The translations under genes were made by a program, and so were the position numbers. Of a DNA stretch of 64,000 nt, positions 16,171-24,531 are shown one piece after another. The notes under the pieces were generated by a model that did not search any database, was not told where the DNA came from, and saw only the letters and a program-made list of their open reading frames with translations. Location of the stretch: NCBI RefSeq assembly GCF_002557795.1, contig NZ_CP023777.1, positions 3,791,001-3,855,000 of the forward strand. The letters are read 5' to 3'. Source of the stretch: Chitinophaga caeni (lineage in GTDB: Bacteria > Bacteroidota > Bacteroidia > Chitinophagales > Chitinophagaceae). The stretch's first letter is position 1, and each line of letters starts with the position of its first letter.

Positions 16171-18189
16171 TTAATCCTTTTTCCCCGGTTTTCGCTTTGT
16201 TGTTTTGTTTTTCCGGGATGCCGCTTTCGGAGTTGCTTTCAACTCTTCGACAAGATCATAATCCAATTGCCGTTTGGCCAAGTTGGCAGCCACTACTTTA
16301 ACGGTTACCTTGTCTCCAATGCGGAAACGCGCTCCCGTGTTCAGTCCTTCTATGGCGTATTCACTCTCATTATACTTGAATTCATCTTTCAGCATAAGAT
16401 TATGAATACTCACCAAGCCTTCACACTTTGTTTCTACCGTTTCCACCCAGAAACCGAAACTAGCGACCCCGGAAATCACCCCTAGGAATGATTCACCCAT
16501 AAACTGCTGCATGTACTCTACTTGCTTGTACTTGTTGGCGGCCCTTTCGGCTTCCATGGCTTTGCGTTCCATCTCGGAACTGTGGCGGCAACGTTTCTCC
16601 AACGTTTTATCAGGATGGATATCTCCTTCCAAACATTGTTCCAAAATACGGTGCACCAAGACATCGGGATACCTACGGATCGGAGAGGTAAAATGACAAT
16701 AATCCTCGAAACCTAAACCGTAGTGACCGATATTATCAGTAGTATATTCTGCTTTAGCCATGGTGCGGATACCCAGGGTTTCCAACACGTGTTGTTCGGG
16801 ATTGCCCCGGGCTGCTTCCAAAAGCTCGTTAAAAGAAGTTGCAATAGTTTCCGGTGAATGCAAATTCAATTTATAGCCAAATTTACGTGCAAAAACAGAG
16901 AAGATGGATAATTTTTCTTCATCCGGTGTATCATGCACCCTGTAAGGGAATGGAACCGGGTGCTTGTTGACCCTAATTTTCGCTACGTGGGCTGCCACCG
17001 TTTTATTCGCTAACAACATAAACTCCTCGATCAGCTGGTGAGATTCTTTACTTTCTTTCACAACTATACCGATGGGTTTACCGGTTTCATCAAGCTGGAA
17101 GCGTACTTCTTGCGATGAGAAATTGATCGCGCCATTGTCAAACCGTTCTTTCCGCAAGATGCGGGCGATTTTATTTAGTGTTAAAACTTCATTATCGTAT
17201 GGCCCCTCCCCCGTTTCTATGATTTCTTGTACATCTTCGTAAGTAAAGCGGTGTTTGGAATGAATGATTGTTTTACCGAGCCAATAATTAATTACCTCGG
17301 CTTTCTCATTCATTTGAAAGATGGCACTGAAAGTTAATTTATCTTCATGGGGTCTCAAGGAACAAAGTTCATTCGATATCCTTTCTGGCAGCATGGGTAA
17401 TACCCTGTCAGGCAAGTAAACGGAAGTGGCCCTTTTCTCGGCTTCTTTATCGAGCGCGGTACCTGGCAGAACGTAATGGCTGACATCGGCAATGTGTACA
17501 CCGATCTCAAACTTCCCATTACGCATTTTCCTGAAAGAAATGGCGTCATCAAAGTCTTTTGCATCGACCGGGTCGATTGTAAAGGTGAGCCATTTACGGC
17601 AATCTTTTCTTTTCTTAACTTCTCCCTTGGGTAAGCCTTCGGGAATTTGCGCCGTTTCTTCCAATACTTCATCCGGGAAGGATAAAGGGAATCCACTTTC
17701 CACTAATATTTCCTTCATGGCCAGGTCACTGGCATTGGAAGCATCGAGTATTTCGATAATTTCACCGACAGGCTTCTTGGATTTTTCTCCCCAGGCCACA
17801 ATTTTCACCAGGGCTTTATCTCCATCCTTAGCATCTTTCAAACTATTTGCTGGAATATAAATATCGGGCATAAAGTTCCCTTTATCCGGCACTAGGAAGG
17901 CAAAATTTTTATTGACCTGGAGGGTACCGGTAAATTCTGTTTTTTTACGGGTAATAACTTCATTGACCGTACCTTCCATGCGGCCGAGATTTTTAGCTTG
18001 CTTGATCACATCTACTAAAACCTCGTCACCATCCAATGCGGAGTTTAGGTTCTTCTGTTTTACCAGGATATCTTTTGTCAAGGTAGGCACGATAACAAAT
18101 GCCATACCGGAACGGGTAACTTCCACTATGCCCCTATAACGTTTCTTTTGGCTGCTACTCGTTTTCTTCTCTTTTCTCTTTTTAGACAT
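16171..18189 (-). CDS. rnr: Ribonuclease R
   Basis: A 672-residue 3'-5' exoribonuclease of the RNB (RNase II/R) family, able to degrade structured RNA and active in mRNA decay and quality control. Domain order: a Lys/Arg-rich N-terminus, OB/cold-shock domains (about 20-160), the RNB catalytic domain starting near 200 with DPVDAKDFDDAISF containing the metal-binding aspartates, and a C-terminal S1 domain (about 565-645, FLGVISGVASFGFWVETV). It ends in a basic tail (KAASRKNKTTKRKPGKKD) typical of RNase R, not RNase II. Length is a little short of the E. coli enzyme. SmpB, its usual partner in trans-translation, is encoded at 25450. It follows lpxK by 67 bp. Confidence 0.96.
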   Translation of the reverse strand: MSKKRKEKKTSSSQKKRYRGIVEVTRSGMAFVIVPTLTKDILVKQKNLNSALDGDEVLVDVIKQAKNLGRMEGTVNEVITRKKTEFTGTLQVNKNFAFLVPDKGNFMPDIYIPANSLKDAKDGDKALVKIVAWGEKSKKPVGEIIEILDASNASDLAMKEILVESGFPLSFPDEVLEETAQIPEGLPKGEVKKRKDCRKWLTFTIDPVDAKDFDDAISFRKMRNGKFEIGVHIADVSHYVLPGTALDKEAEKRATSVYLPDRVLPMLPERISNELCSLRPHEDKLTFSAIFQMNEKAEVINYWLGKTIIHSKHRFTYEDVQEIIETGEGPYDNEVLTLNKIARILRKERFDNGAINFSSQEVRFQLDETGKPIGIVVKESKESHQLIEEFMLLANKTVAAHVAKIRVNKHPVPFPYRVHDTPDEEKLSIFSVFARKFGYKLNLHSPETIATSFNELLEAARGNPEQHVLETLGIRTMAKAEYTTDNIGHYGLGFEDYCHFTSPIRRYPDVLVHRILEQCLEGDIHPDKTLEKRCRHSSEMERKAMEAERAANKYKQVEYMQQFMGESFLGVISGVASFGFWVETVETKCEGLVSIHNLMLKDEFKYNESEYAIEGLNTGARFRIGDKVTVKVVAANLAKRQLDYDLVEELKATPKAASRKNKTTKRKPGKKD

Positions 18190-18256
18190 TTCAATTAATT
18201 TAAGGGGTTCAATAACCGGGAATGGATTCTATAAAGAACCCTTTCCATTCACATGA

Positions 18257-19327
18257 TTAAACTTCCTGGACATTCAAAGTTTTGTTGATATAATCATAAA
18301 TATAATTATTAAATAAGTCTCCTTCGTTAAATAAAAAAGAAACTTCTACCGGGATCACGGCAATTTTCAAGCCTAACTCGTCCAGTTCTTTTTGCTTGAG
18401 GCTGAGTCTTACCGCATCTTTTTCAGTAGTTACAATCCACTTTTGCTTTGCATCTATATGGTTATACTCGATCTTGATTTTTTCTAAATCCCTAGCGTTA
18501 TAGTAATAATGATCGGGGAAAGACATTAAAAATGTTTTCCCGGATAAAGCATTTAGATGTGCTACCAGTGGATCGGGTTTAGCTATTCCACAAACCAGTA
18601 GTATTTGGCTTTCCGCGGATATTTGCACCGGTTCCAACGATTGCATATCGTAGATTTTACCATATTGTAAATATGTAAAAAACACTTTTTGCCGGGGTAA
18701 TGGTTGTATTTCCCTCATAATAGCTTCTTTCTCTGCCGGGCTTAAATCGGCAGGACATTTCGTCACGATCACGCTATCTGCCCTTTGGTAGCCATTCCTG
18801 CTTTCGCGGAGCCGCCCGAATGGCACTACGTGATCCCTCGTAAAAAGCCTGCTATAATCGGTCAGCATGATATTTAGCCCGGGTTTGATGGATCTGTGCT
18901 GGAAGGCGTCATCCAGGATTACGATTTGTGTATCGGGGCGATCCGTCAATAATTCGGGGATCGCTAGCATTCTTTCCTCCCCGACACAAACGCTAATACC
19001 GGGAAATTTTTGATGGAACTGCATGGGTTCATCTCCAATTTGGGCCGCGGTGCTTTTTTCATCGGCCAGGATATAACCTTTAGTTTTCCTATTGTATCCC
19101 CGGCTTAGGGAAGCAATTTTGTATTGATCTTTCAACAAGCGGACCAGGTATTCTACATGCGGCGTTTTCCCGGTGCCGCCCACGGAAAGGTTGCCGAATG
19201 AAATTGTGGGTATTTCAAATTCTACAGCGGTCAATATCCCCTTGTCGTACATACGGTTTCTAAGCCACATAATTAACCCGTATAGTAATGAAAAGGGGTA
19301 TAAAAGGTATGATAATATTTTTAACAC
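18257..19327 (-). CDS. lpxK: Tetraacyldisaccharide 4'-kinase
   Basis: A 356-residue inner-membrane-associated kinase that phosphorylates the 4' position of the lipid A disaccharide precursor, the sixth step of the Raetz pathway. An N-terminal hydrophobic anchor (LSYLLYPFSLLYGLIMWLRN) is followed by the P-loop GNLSVGGTGKT at residues 45-55 and the catalytic-site DDAFQHR motif. The start is GTG at 19327, one base after the stop of the folate gene, so the genes are translationally coupled. Lipid A synthesis confirms a Gram-negative envelope. Other lpx genes are not in the window. Confidence 0.95.
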   Translation of the reverse strand: MLKILSYLLYPFSLLYGLIMWLRNRMYDKGILTAVEFEIPTISFGNLSVGGTGKTPHVEYLVRLLKDQYKIASLSRGYNRKTKGYILADEKSTAAQIGDEPMQFHQKFPGISVCVGEERMLAIPELLTDRPDTQIVILDDAFQHRSIKPGLNIMLTDYSRLFTRDHVVPFGRLRESRNGYQRADSVIVTKCPADLSPAEKEAIMREIQPLPRQKVFFTYLQYGKIYDMQSLEPVQISAESQILLVCGIAKPDPLVAHLNALSGKTFLMSFPDHYYYNARDLEKIKIEYNHIDAKQKWIVTTEKDAVRLSLKQKELDELGLKIAVIPVEVSFLFNEGDLFNNYIYDYINKTLNVQEV

Positions 19328-19328
19328 G

Positions 19329-19922
19329 TTACGATTTTGAATTAAAATAATAGGTAGATCCCGGTGTTATCGCTACGTCTAACGAAATATCACCGGCATA
19401 AATATCGGTAATGGGCGCTGGAAGACTGTCAAATAGGCTCAGGCCAATTTTTAAAACCTTAGGCTTGCAAAGTGAAAGGAACCTATCATACATGCCCTTT
19501 CCATAGCCTACCCTATGACCATTTTCATCAAATGCCAGCATCGGTATAAGTACAGCGTCTATTAACAAGGGATTTACATCATCTCCGCCAACAGGTTCGG
19601 GTATACCATAGGCATTTTCCTGTAATACTGCATCATCATACCAAATAACATGCCTCATGTCATTAGTTTCGAAATTTGATTGGGAAGTTACGAGTTGAAT
19701 AGTTGGGTAATGTTCACGAATCCATACAGCTAACAAAAACGTATCCACTTCTTTTCTCGAGAGGATCGGCAGAAAAATATGAAGATATTGTATTCCTTCG
19801 AGTGCGAAATTACTAAATTGTAATAATAAATCCATATTTAAAATGGCCCATTCCTCTTCCGTTAACGCGAGCCGCTTATCATTATAGGCTTTCCGGATAT
19901 CTTTTTTGGTATGCTGCATCAT
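19329..19922 (-). CDS. 5-formyltetrahydrofolate cyclo-ligase
   Basis: A 197-residue ATP-dependent enzyme (YgfA/FAU1 family) that converts 5-formyl-THF to 5,10-methenyl-THF, rescuing folate from a storage or inhibitory form. Typical features are the N-terminal basic segment KKDIRKAYNDKRLALT and the C-terminal signature MLAFDENGHRVGYGKGMYDRFL with the nucleotide-binding Gly/Lys residues. Two ATG codons stand at 19922 and 19919; the first overlaps the bioD stop (ATGA), so translation is coupled. It abuts lpxK at the other end. A run of bioD, this gene and lpxK as one operon is probable though the pathways differ. Confidence 0.93.
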   Translation of the reverse strand: MMQHTKKDIRKAYNDKRLALTEEEWAILNMDLLLQFSNFALEGIQYLHIFLPILSRKEVDTFLLAVWIREHYPTIQLVTSQSNFETNDMRHVIWYDDAVLQENAYGIPEPVGGDDVNPLLIDAVLIPMLAFDENGHRVGYGKGMYDRFLSLCKPKVLKIGLSLFDSLPAPITDIYAGDISLDVAITPGSTYYFNSKS

Positions 19923-20575
19923 ATATTATCTATCGCATCTTTCAGACTATTTTCTAGTTGGATGGCTTGTGCTTGAATGAACGCCTGATCCAAGATGGTG
20001 GCTTTAGGGATCCTTCCAATTTTAGGGATATTGGACCAGCTTACAATATCGTCTTCGTTCGTATTATATTCCCCGCTGAAAATCCACCCTAGAACCGGGA
20101 TTTTATTTTCCTGTAATACTTTCGCAGTTAATAAACTATGGTTGATGCTTCCTAAATAATTTCCTGCTACTAAAATGACCCTAGCTTCCAAGGCGATGAT
20201 CAGGTCCAGGATGAATTGATGCTCGTTCAATGGTACCATCAATCCTCCCGCGCCTTCTATAACCATCGGTTGATGGGTGTTTTCCAAAGCATTAGCCCTA
20301 TGGACAAGATGTTCCAAATCAATGGCTACCCCATCGATCCTGGCGGCTAAATGCGGGGAAGCCGGTGTTTTAAGCCGGTAAACTTCCCGCAAGGTCTTAG
20401 CCGGGTGCTGTATCATTTGCGCAACAAACGCTGTATCTGTCCCTTCTTCCAACCCCGCTTGCACCGGCTTCCAGTACTGGGCCTTCAATGCTTGGGTAAT
20501 ACATGCACTGCTCACCGTTTTGCCAACCCCGGTTCCGATCCCGGTTATAAATACCCGGTTTTGCTTCCATTTCAT
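19919..20575 (-). CDS. bioD: Dethiobiotin synthetase
   Basis: A 218-residue enzyme when started at ATG 20575 (MKWKQNRVFITGIGTGVGKT); a GTG nine codons upstream (20602) is possible but gives an unusual N-terminus. It makes dethiobiotin from diaminopelargonic acid, CO2 and ATP in biotin synthesis. The P-loop GIGTGVGKT begins about 11 residues in, as is standard; other family blocks are WKPVQAGLEEGTDT and VIEGAGGLMVPLN. No other bio genes are nearby, so it is an isolated member of the pathway here. Biotin is needed by AccB and by the acyl-CoA carboxylase at 35289. Confidence 0.93.
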   Translation of the reverse strand: MKWKQNRVFITGIGTGVGKTVSSACITQALKAQYWKPVQAGLEEGTDTAFVAQMIQHPAKTLREVYRLKTPASPHLAARIDGVAIDLEHLVHRANALENTHQPMVIEGAGGLMVPLNEHQFILDLIIALEARVILVAGNYLGSINHSLLTAKVLQENKIPVLGWIFSGEYNTNEDDIVSWSNIPKIGRIPKATILDQAFIQAQAIQLENSLKDAIDNI

Positions 20576-20595
20576 ATTTGCAAATATACTAAAAC

Positions 20596-20760
20596 GGGTC
20601 ACGGATTTTTTGTATTTAAGGATTTCATGGCTGTTCTACGCTAAATGATAAATTCCTAATGATTACATAATTATGGAGAATTGGAAAAAATATAAAACAA
20701 TGGAGACCTTATTATAAACAAAATTCCGTAAAATCCTTAAATCCGAAAAATCCATGACCC
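20596..20760. repeat. Imperfect 30-bp inverted repeat between bioD and the CBS gene
   Basis: The left arm (20596-20625) begins GGGTCACGGATTTTTT; the reverse complement of the right arm (20731-20760) begins GGGTCATGGATTTTTC. The arms agree at about 26 of 30 positions and enclose about 105 bp. Both contain the motif GGATTT/TTTAAGGATTT repeated within themselves. It fills the divergent intergenic gap. It may be a dispersed genomic repeat or a small mobile remnant; no transposase is present. Confidence 0.55.
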
Positions 20761-20821
20761 AGAAAATTGTCTTAATATTATACTATTGTTCTCCCATTAT
20801 CATCACCATAATTCATTTATT

Positions 20822-22180
20822 ATGAAATATTTTGACAACATACTCCAAACGATCGGACATACCCCGTTAGTAAAATTACATAAAGTAACATCCGACCTTC
20901 CGTGTACCGTTTTGGCAAAGGTGGAATTTTTTAATCCGGGTAATTCGATCAAGGATAGGATGGCTATCAAGATGGTGGAAGTGGCAGAACAGCAGGGGTA
21001 TTTAAAACCCGGGGGCACCATTATCGAGGGAACAAGTGGCAATACCGGTATGGGCTTAGCCTTGGCTGCCGTTATTAAGGGATATAAATGCATCTTCACC
21101 ACTACCGATAAGCAATCCAAAGAAAAAATTGATATCCTGAAAGCCGTGGGCGCCGAAGTAATCGTTTGCCCAACCAACGTAGAACCGGATGATCCCAAGT
21201 CATATTATTCCGTCGCTAAAAGATTAGCTAAAGAGATTCCCAATTCATTTTATGTTAATCAATATGATAATCTCGCTAACCGCGATGCGCATTACGAACA
21301 GACTGGTCCCGAAATATGGGAGCAAACCGGTGGTAAAATCACCCACCTGGTTGTTGCAACAGGAACCGGGGGCACCGTTACCGGAACCGGTAAATATTTA
21401 AAAGAACAAAATTCCGCTGTGCAAGTCTGGGCTATTGACAGTTACGGATCCTTGTTGAAAAAATTTCATGATACCGGCAAGATAGATATGTCGGAAGTTT
21501 ATCCTTATATCACGGAAGGAATCGGTGAAGATTTCGTGCCCGCAAACTATGACATGTCTGTAATTGACCTATTTGAAAAAGTAACCGATAAAGACGGCGC
21601 CGTTATGGCAAGGAGAATAGCCAAAGAAGAAGGCATCTTTGTTGGATATTCGGCAGGATCAGCCATAGCAGGACTTAAACAGCTAAAACATTTACTTAAA
21701 CCAACGGATGTAGTCGTAGTTGTTTTTCATGATCATGGTAGCCGCTATGTAGGGAAAGTATACAATGACCAGTGGATGATGGAACGGGGATTCCTCGATG
21801 TTAGATCTGTAAAAGATATCGTAAGCGGGCGAGGAAATTTGCCCCTGGTCACTATTAGCCCTACAGAATCTGTCAGCGACGCCATTCACAAGATGAAAAA
21901 ATTTGATATAGAACATATTCCGGTCCTGCTGCAACATGAATTTATTGGAGCTATTTCGGAAGGTGGTCTTTTTAATTATTTGCTGGATCATCCCGATGCA
22001 AAAAACTCGCCGGTAAAAGGTGTGATGCAGCCCCCTTTCCCAGTAGTGAACCTAGACACTCCCATCGATAAGTTAACAAAATATATCAACAAGGAAAATG
22101 GCGCCGTTCTTGCCCAGGATGATGCCGGGACTTACCATATCGTTACCAAGTACGATATCATACAAGCATTGGGACAATAA
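20822..22180 (+). CDS. Cystathionine beta-synthase-type PLP enzyme with CBS-domain tail
   Basis: A 452-residue fold-type II PLP enzyme. ATG 20822 is preferred over an upstream ATG at 20786 (MFSHYHHHNS...) because MKYFDNILQTIGHTPLVKL is the canonical family start. The PLP lysine is K44 in NPGNSIKDRM; the phosphate loop GTGGTVTGTG and the GTSGNTGMGLA substrate loop are intact. Residues about 335-452 form two CBS domains (VTISPTESVSDAIHKMKKFDIEHIPVL...; MQPPFPVVNLDTPIDKLTKYI), which usually bind adenosyl ligands and regulate activity. It condenses serine, or O-acetylserine, with homocysteine or sulfide. Distinguishing cystathionine synthase from cysteine synthase needs assay; the CBS tail favours the former. 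Confidence 0.92.
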   Translation: MKYFDNILQTIGHTPLVKLHKVTSDLPCTVLAKVEFFNPGNSIKDRMAIKMVEVAEQQGYLKPGGTIIEGTSGNTGMGLALAAVIKGYKCIFTTTDKQSKEKIDILKAVGAEVIVCPTNVEPDDPKSYYSVAKRLAKEIPNSFYVNQYDNLANRDAHYEQTGPEIWEQTGGKITHLVVATGTGGTVTGTGKYLKEQNSAVQVWAIDSYGSLLKKFHDTGKIDMSEVYPYITEGIGEDFVPANYDMSVIDLFEKVTDKDGAVMARRIAKEEGIFVGYSAGSAIAGLKQLKHLLKPTDVVVVVFHDHGSRYVGKVYNDQWMMERGFLDVRSVKDIVSGRGNLPLVTISPTESVSDAIHKMKKFDIEHIPVLLQHEFIGAISEGGLFNYLLDHPDAKNSPVKGVMQPPFPVVNLDTPIDKLTKYINKENGAVLAQDDAGTYHIVTKYDIIQALGQ

Positions 22181-22197
22181 ACCATCTTTTATTGTGC

Positions 22198-22205
22198 TAC
22201 CTTTG
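22198..22205 (+). promoter_or_regulatory. -7 box directly ahead of the BtuF-like gene
   Basis: TACCTTTG matches TAnnTTTG exactly and ends 5 nt before ATG 22211. No TTG lies at 19-21 nt upstream; the nearest is 26 nt away. If active, the mRNA would be leaderless for this ATG, or translation starts at a later ATG such as 22226. Confidence 0.4.
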
Positions 22206-22210
22206 TTTGA

Positions 22211-23011
22211 ATGGAACAAGAAACAATGCTAGTGATAGATCAAATGCAGCGTGAAGTGACGGTTCCCTTGAAAGATCTGCGAATTATTTCGCTTGTTCCT
22301 TCACAAACCGAATTACTTTACGAGCTAGGCTTAGATAAAGAGGTTATCGGGATCACGAAATTCTGTGTACATCCTGTATCTTGGTTTAGGACGAAGACCC
22401 GTGTTGGTGGAACAAAGCAGCTTCATTTAGAACAGATTCGCGGGATGCGTCCCAATTTGATTATCGCAAATAAGGAAGAGAATGAACGTGAACAGGTAGA
22501 AGCATTAGCGGAAGAATTCCCTGTCTGGATCAGCGATATACACAACTTCACCGAGGCCTACGCCATGATCCGGGATATAGGTGCAATCACTGGCAGACCT
22601 AACGAAGCGCGGGAATTAATAGGAGCAATCAAGACCGGGTTTCAAAACATGGAAAAACTATCCCGACCGTTAAGCGTAGCCTATTTCATTTGGCGCAATC
22701 CTTGGATGGTAGCCGGTAATGATACTTTTATTCACCAGGTCTTAACGGGTGCCGGTTTTGAAAATGCATTTAATTTGTCGGGGCGTTACCCCGAAGTTAC
22801 AGCGCAGCAGTTACAAGAAATCCAACCGGATTTGGTCTTCCTGTCATCAGAACCCTTTCCCTTCCGGGAGAAACATATTGCCGAAATACAATCAATCATA
22901 CCCGGAAGCAAAATACTGTTGGTAGATGGAGAAATGTTCTCCTGGTACGGAAGCCGATTAAAGGAAGTTCCCGGGTATCTTGGCGGGCTGATCAATAAAA
23001 TAAAAAGTTAA
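22211..23011 (+). CDS. BtuF-like helical-backbone metal/cobalamin receptor, no signal peptide
   Basis: A 266-residue protein with the fold pattern of cobalamin/siderophore ABC binding proteins: RIISLVPSQTELLYELGLDKEVIGITKFC in the first lobe, a long backbone helix (AYAMIRDIGAITGRPNEARELI), and the second lobe with GAGFENAFNLSGRYPEVTAQQLQEIQPDLVFLSSEPFPF. A normal periplasmic BtuF has a signal peptide, but this one starts MEQETMLVIDQMQREVTVPLKDL and should stay in the cytoplasm. No permease or ATPase genes are adjacent. Similar signal-less BtuF homologues occur in Bacteroidota; function is not assigned. ATGs at 22211, 22226 and 22241 are all possible starts. Confidence 0.75.
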   Translation: MEQETMLVIDQMQREVTVPLKDLRIISLVPSQTELLYELGLDKEVIGITKFCVHPVSWFRTKTRVGGTKQLHLEQIRGMRPNLIIANKEENEREQVEALAEEFPVWISDIHNFTEAYAMIRDIGAITGRPNEARELIGAIKTGFQNMEKLSRPLSVAYFIWRNPWMVAGNDTFIHQVLTGAGFENAFNLSGRYPEVTAQQLQEIQPDLVFLSSEPFPFREKHIAEIQSIIPGSKILLVDGEMFSWYGSRLKEVPGYLGGLINKIKS

Positions 23012-23143
23012 TACCCCGGTCCTACCAATTATTAACTTTAGAAAGGATTTCCCTTGATCGGGATCCCGGTAAAAGAAGGTTGCCCTGTAGCTTGAAACGG
23101 CTAATAGCAGCACTTTTTAGCGAAAATTTGATATAAATCAATG

Positions 23144-23168
23144 GAAAATATTCATTTTTAATATTTTC
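23144..23168. repeat. AT-rich hairpin upstream of fba
   Basis: Perfect 9-bp inverted repeat GAAAATATT/AATATTTTC with a 7-nt T-rich loop, about 40 bp upstream of the fba -7 box. It may be a weak terminator for the upstream gene or an operator. A 10-bp palindrome CGGGATCCCG sits at 23059-23068. Confidence 0.35.
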
Positions 23169-23208
23169 TAAACATTTCATGGTATTATAATTCTTAGTAG
23201 ATAGTCCT

Positions 23209-23216
23209 TATATTTG
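23209..23216 (+). promoter_or_regulatory. -7 box of the fba promoter
   Basis: TATATTTG, an exact TAnnTTTG match, 31 nt before the fba ATG, which fits a short leader. No TTG was found at the expected -33 position. Confidence 0.5.
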
Positions 23217-23247
23217 TTTCCTCAAAATAAATATTAATCAGGTCATT

Positions 23248-24315
23248 ATGGGAAAATACAGAGCCGGCGTATTACACGGCGAAGAGCTAGATGCGCTTTA
23301 CAACGATGCGAAAGACAATGGATTTGCGATGCCAGCAGTTAACGTGGTTGGAACCAACTCCGTAAATGCAGTTTTGGAAACCGCTGCCAAAGTAAATTCT
23401 CCCGTTATTATTCAATTTTCTAACGGCGGAGCGCAATTTTATGCAGGTAAAGGTATGCCGAATGATAATCTGCAAGCCAACATAGCCGGTGGTGTTTCAG
23501 GAGCTAAGCATGTACATGAAGTAGCGAAATATTACGGTGTTCCTGTTGTTTTGCATACCGACCATGCCGCAAAAAAATGGTTGCCTTGGATCGATGGATT
23601 ATTAACCGCGGGGGAAACGTTTTACCAGCAAACCGGTCAGCCGCTTTTCAGTTCCCATATGCTGGACTTATCCGAAGAGCCTATTGCTGAAAACATCGAA
23701 ATTTCTAAAAAGTATTTCGAAAGAATGAACAAGCTGGGTATGAGCATCGAGATAGAACTCGGGGTAACCGGTGGTGAAGAAGACGGTGTGGATAATTCAG
23801 GCGTTGAAAATTCATTATTATATACCCAACCTGAAGAGGTGGCTTTTGCATATGAAGAGCTTTCCAAGGTAGGATCCCGCTTCACAATCGCGGCTGCTTT
23901 CGGAAATGTGCACGGCGTATATAGCCCGGGCAATGTTGAATTGCGTCCAGACATCCTGTTGAACAGCCAGAAGTTTATCCAGGAAAAATATAAAACGAAA
24001 GAAAAACCGGTATACTATGTATTCCATGGTGGTTCCGGTTCTCCTAAGCATCAAATCAAGGAATCATTAGGCTACGGCGTCATCAAGATGAACCTGGATA
24101 CCGATATGCAATGGGCTTTCTGGGAAGGTGTATTGAATTATTATAAAGAGAAAGAGGCTTATTTACAATCACAGTTAGGTAACCCGGACGGCGCTGAAAA
24201 GCCGAATAAAAAATTCTACGATCCGCGCGTTTGGTTACGTAAAGGTGAAGAATCTTTCGTAAAACGCTTGGAAGAAGCATTTTCCGATTTGAATTGCATT
24301 AACCGTAATGCTTAA
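23248..24315 (+). CDS. fbaA: Class II fructose-bisphosphate aldolase
   Basis: A 355-residue zinc-dependent aldolase of glycolysis and gluconeogenesis that cleaves fructose 1,6-bisphosphate to DHAP and glyceraldehyde 3-phosphate. Catalytic and metal residues are visible in VVLHTDHAAKKWLPW: D105 (proton donor) and H106 (Zn ligand), equivalent to D109/H110 of E. coli. The second zinc-site block VYYVFHGGSGSPKHQIKESLGYGVIKMNLDTD is intact. Length and the insertions around residues 180-200 mark class IIA. It has a promoter box and a strong terminator, so it is monocistronic. Confidence 0.97.
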   Translation: MGKYRAGVLHGEELDALYNDAKDNGFAMPAVNVVGTNSVNAVLETAAKVNSPVIIQFSNGGAQFYAGKGMPNDNLQANIAGGVSGAKHVHEVAKYYGVPVVLHTDHAAKKWLPWIDGLLTAGETFYQQTGQPLFSSHMLDLSEEPIAENIEISKKYFERMNKLGMSIEIELGVTGGEEDGVDNSGVENSLLYTQPEEVAFAYEELSKVGSRFTIAAAFGNVHGVYSPGNVELRPDILLNSQKFIQEKYKTKEKPVYYVFHGGSGSPKHQIKESLGYGVIKMNLDTDMQWAFWEGVLNYYKEKEAYLQSQLGNPDGAEKPNKKFYDPRVWLRKGEESFVKRLEEAFSDLNCINRNA

Positions 24316-24335
24316 TTTTTTATAGTAACCTTTTT

Positions 24336-24362
24336 GCCCCATGCTCGTTCATGGGGCTTTTT
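24336..24362 (+). terminator. Intrinsic terminator of fba
   Basis: Perfect 8-bp GCCCCATG/CATGGGGC stem, 6-nt loop, followed by TTTTTATTTTA. Confidence 0.9.
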
Positions 24363-24464
24363 ATTTTATATAAACAAGCTTAATACCTGGGAATATTTTA
24401 TATATACTTTACTGAAATATAGCAAGATTTATATTGGGTGATTGGAAATTATTCCCATTTCCGC

Positions 24465-24492
24465 TTGTAAAAATGAATTTAGTTGTATCTTG
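24465..24492 (+). promoter_or_regulatory. Possible promoter of accD
   Basis: TTG at 24465-24467, 18 nt, then TATCTTG at 24486-24492, one T short of the full TAnnTTTG. The leader would be about 35 nt. Confidence 0.35.
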
Positions 24493-24531
24493 CACCACTA
24501 TTCTTTAATCAAATAGCACATAATCAATAGT

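Noticed and set aside
23059..23068. Perfect 10-bp palindrome CGGGATCCCG upstream of fba
   Set aside because: Short GC palindrome with no matching second site or known operator; noted only within the hairpin entry.
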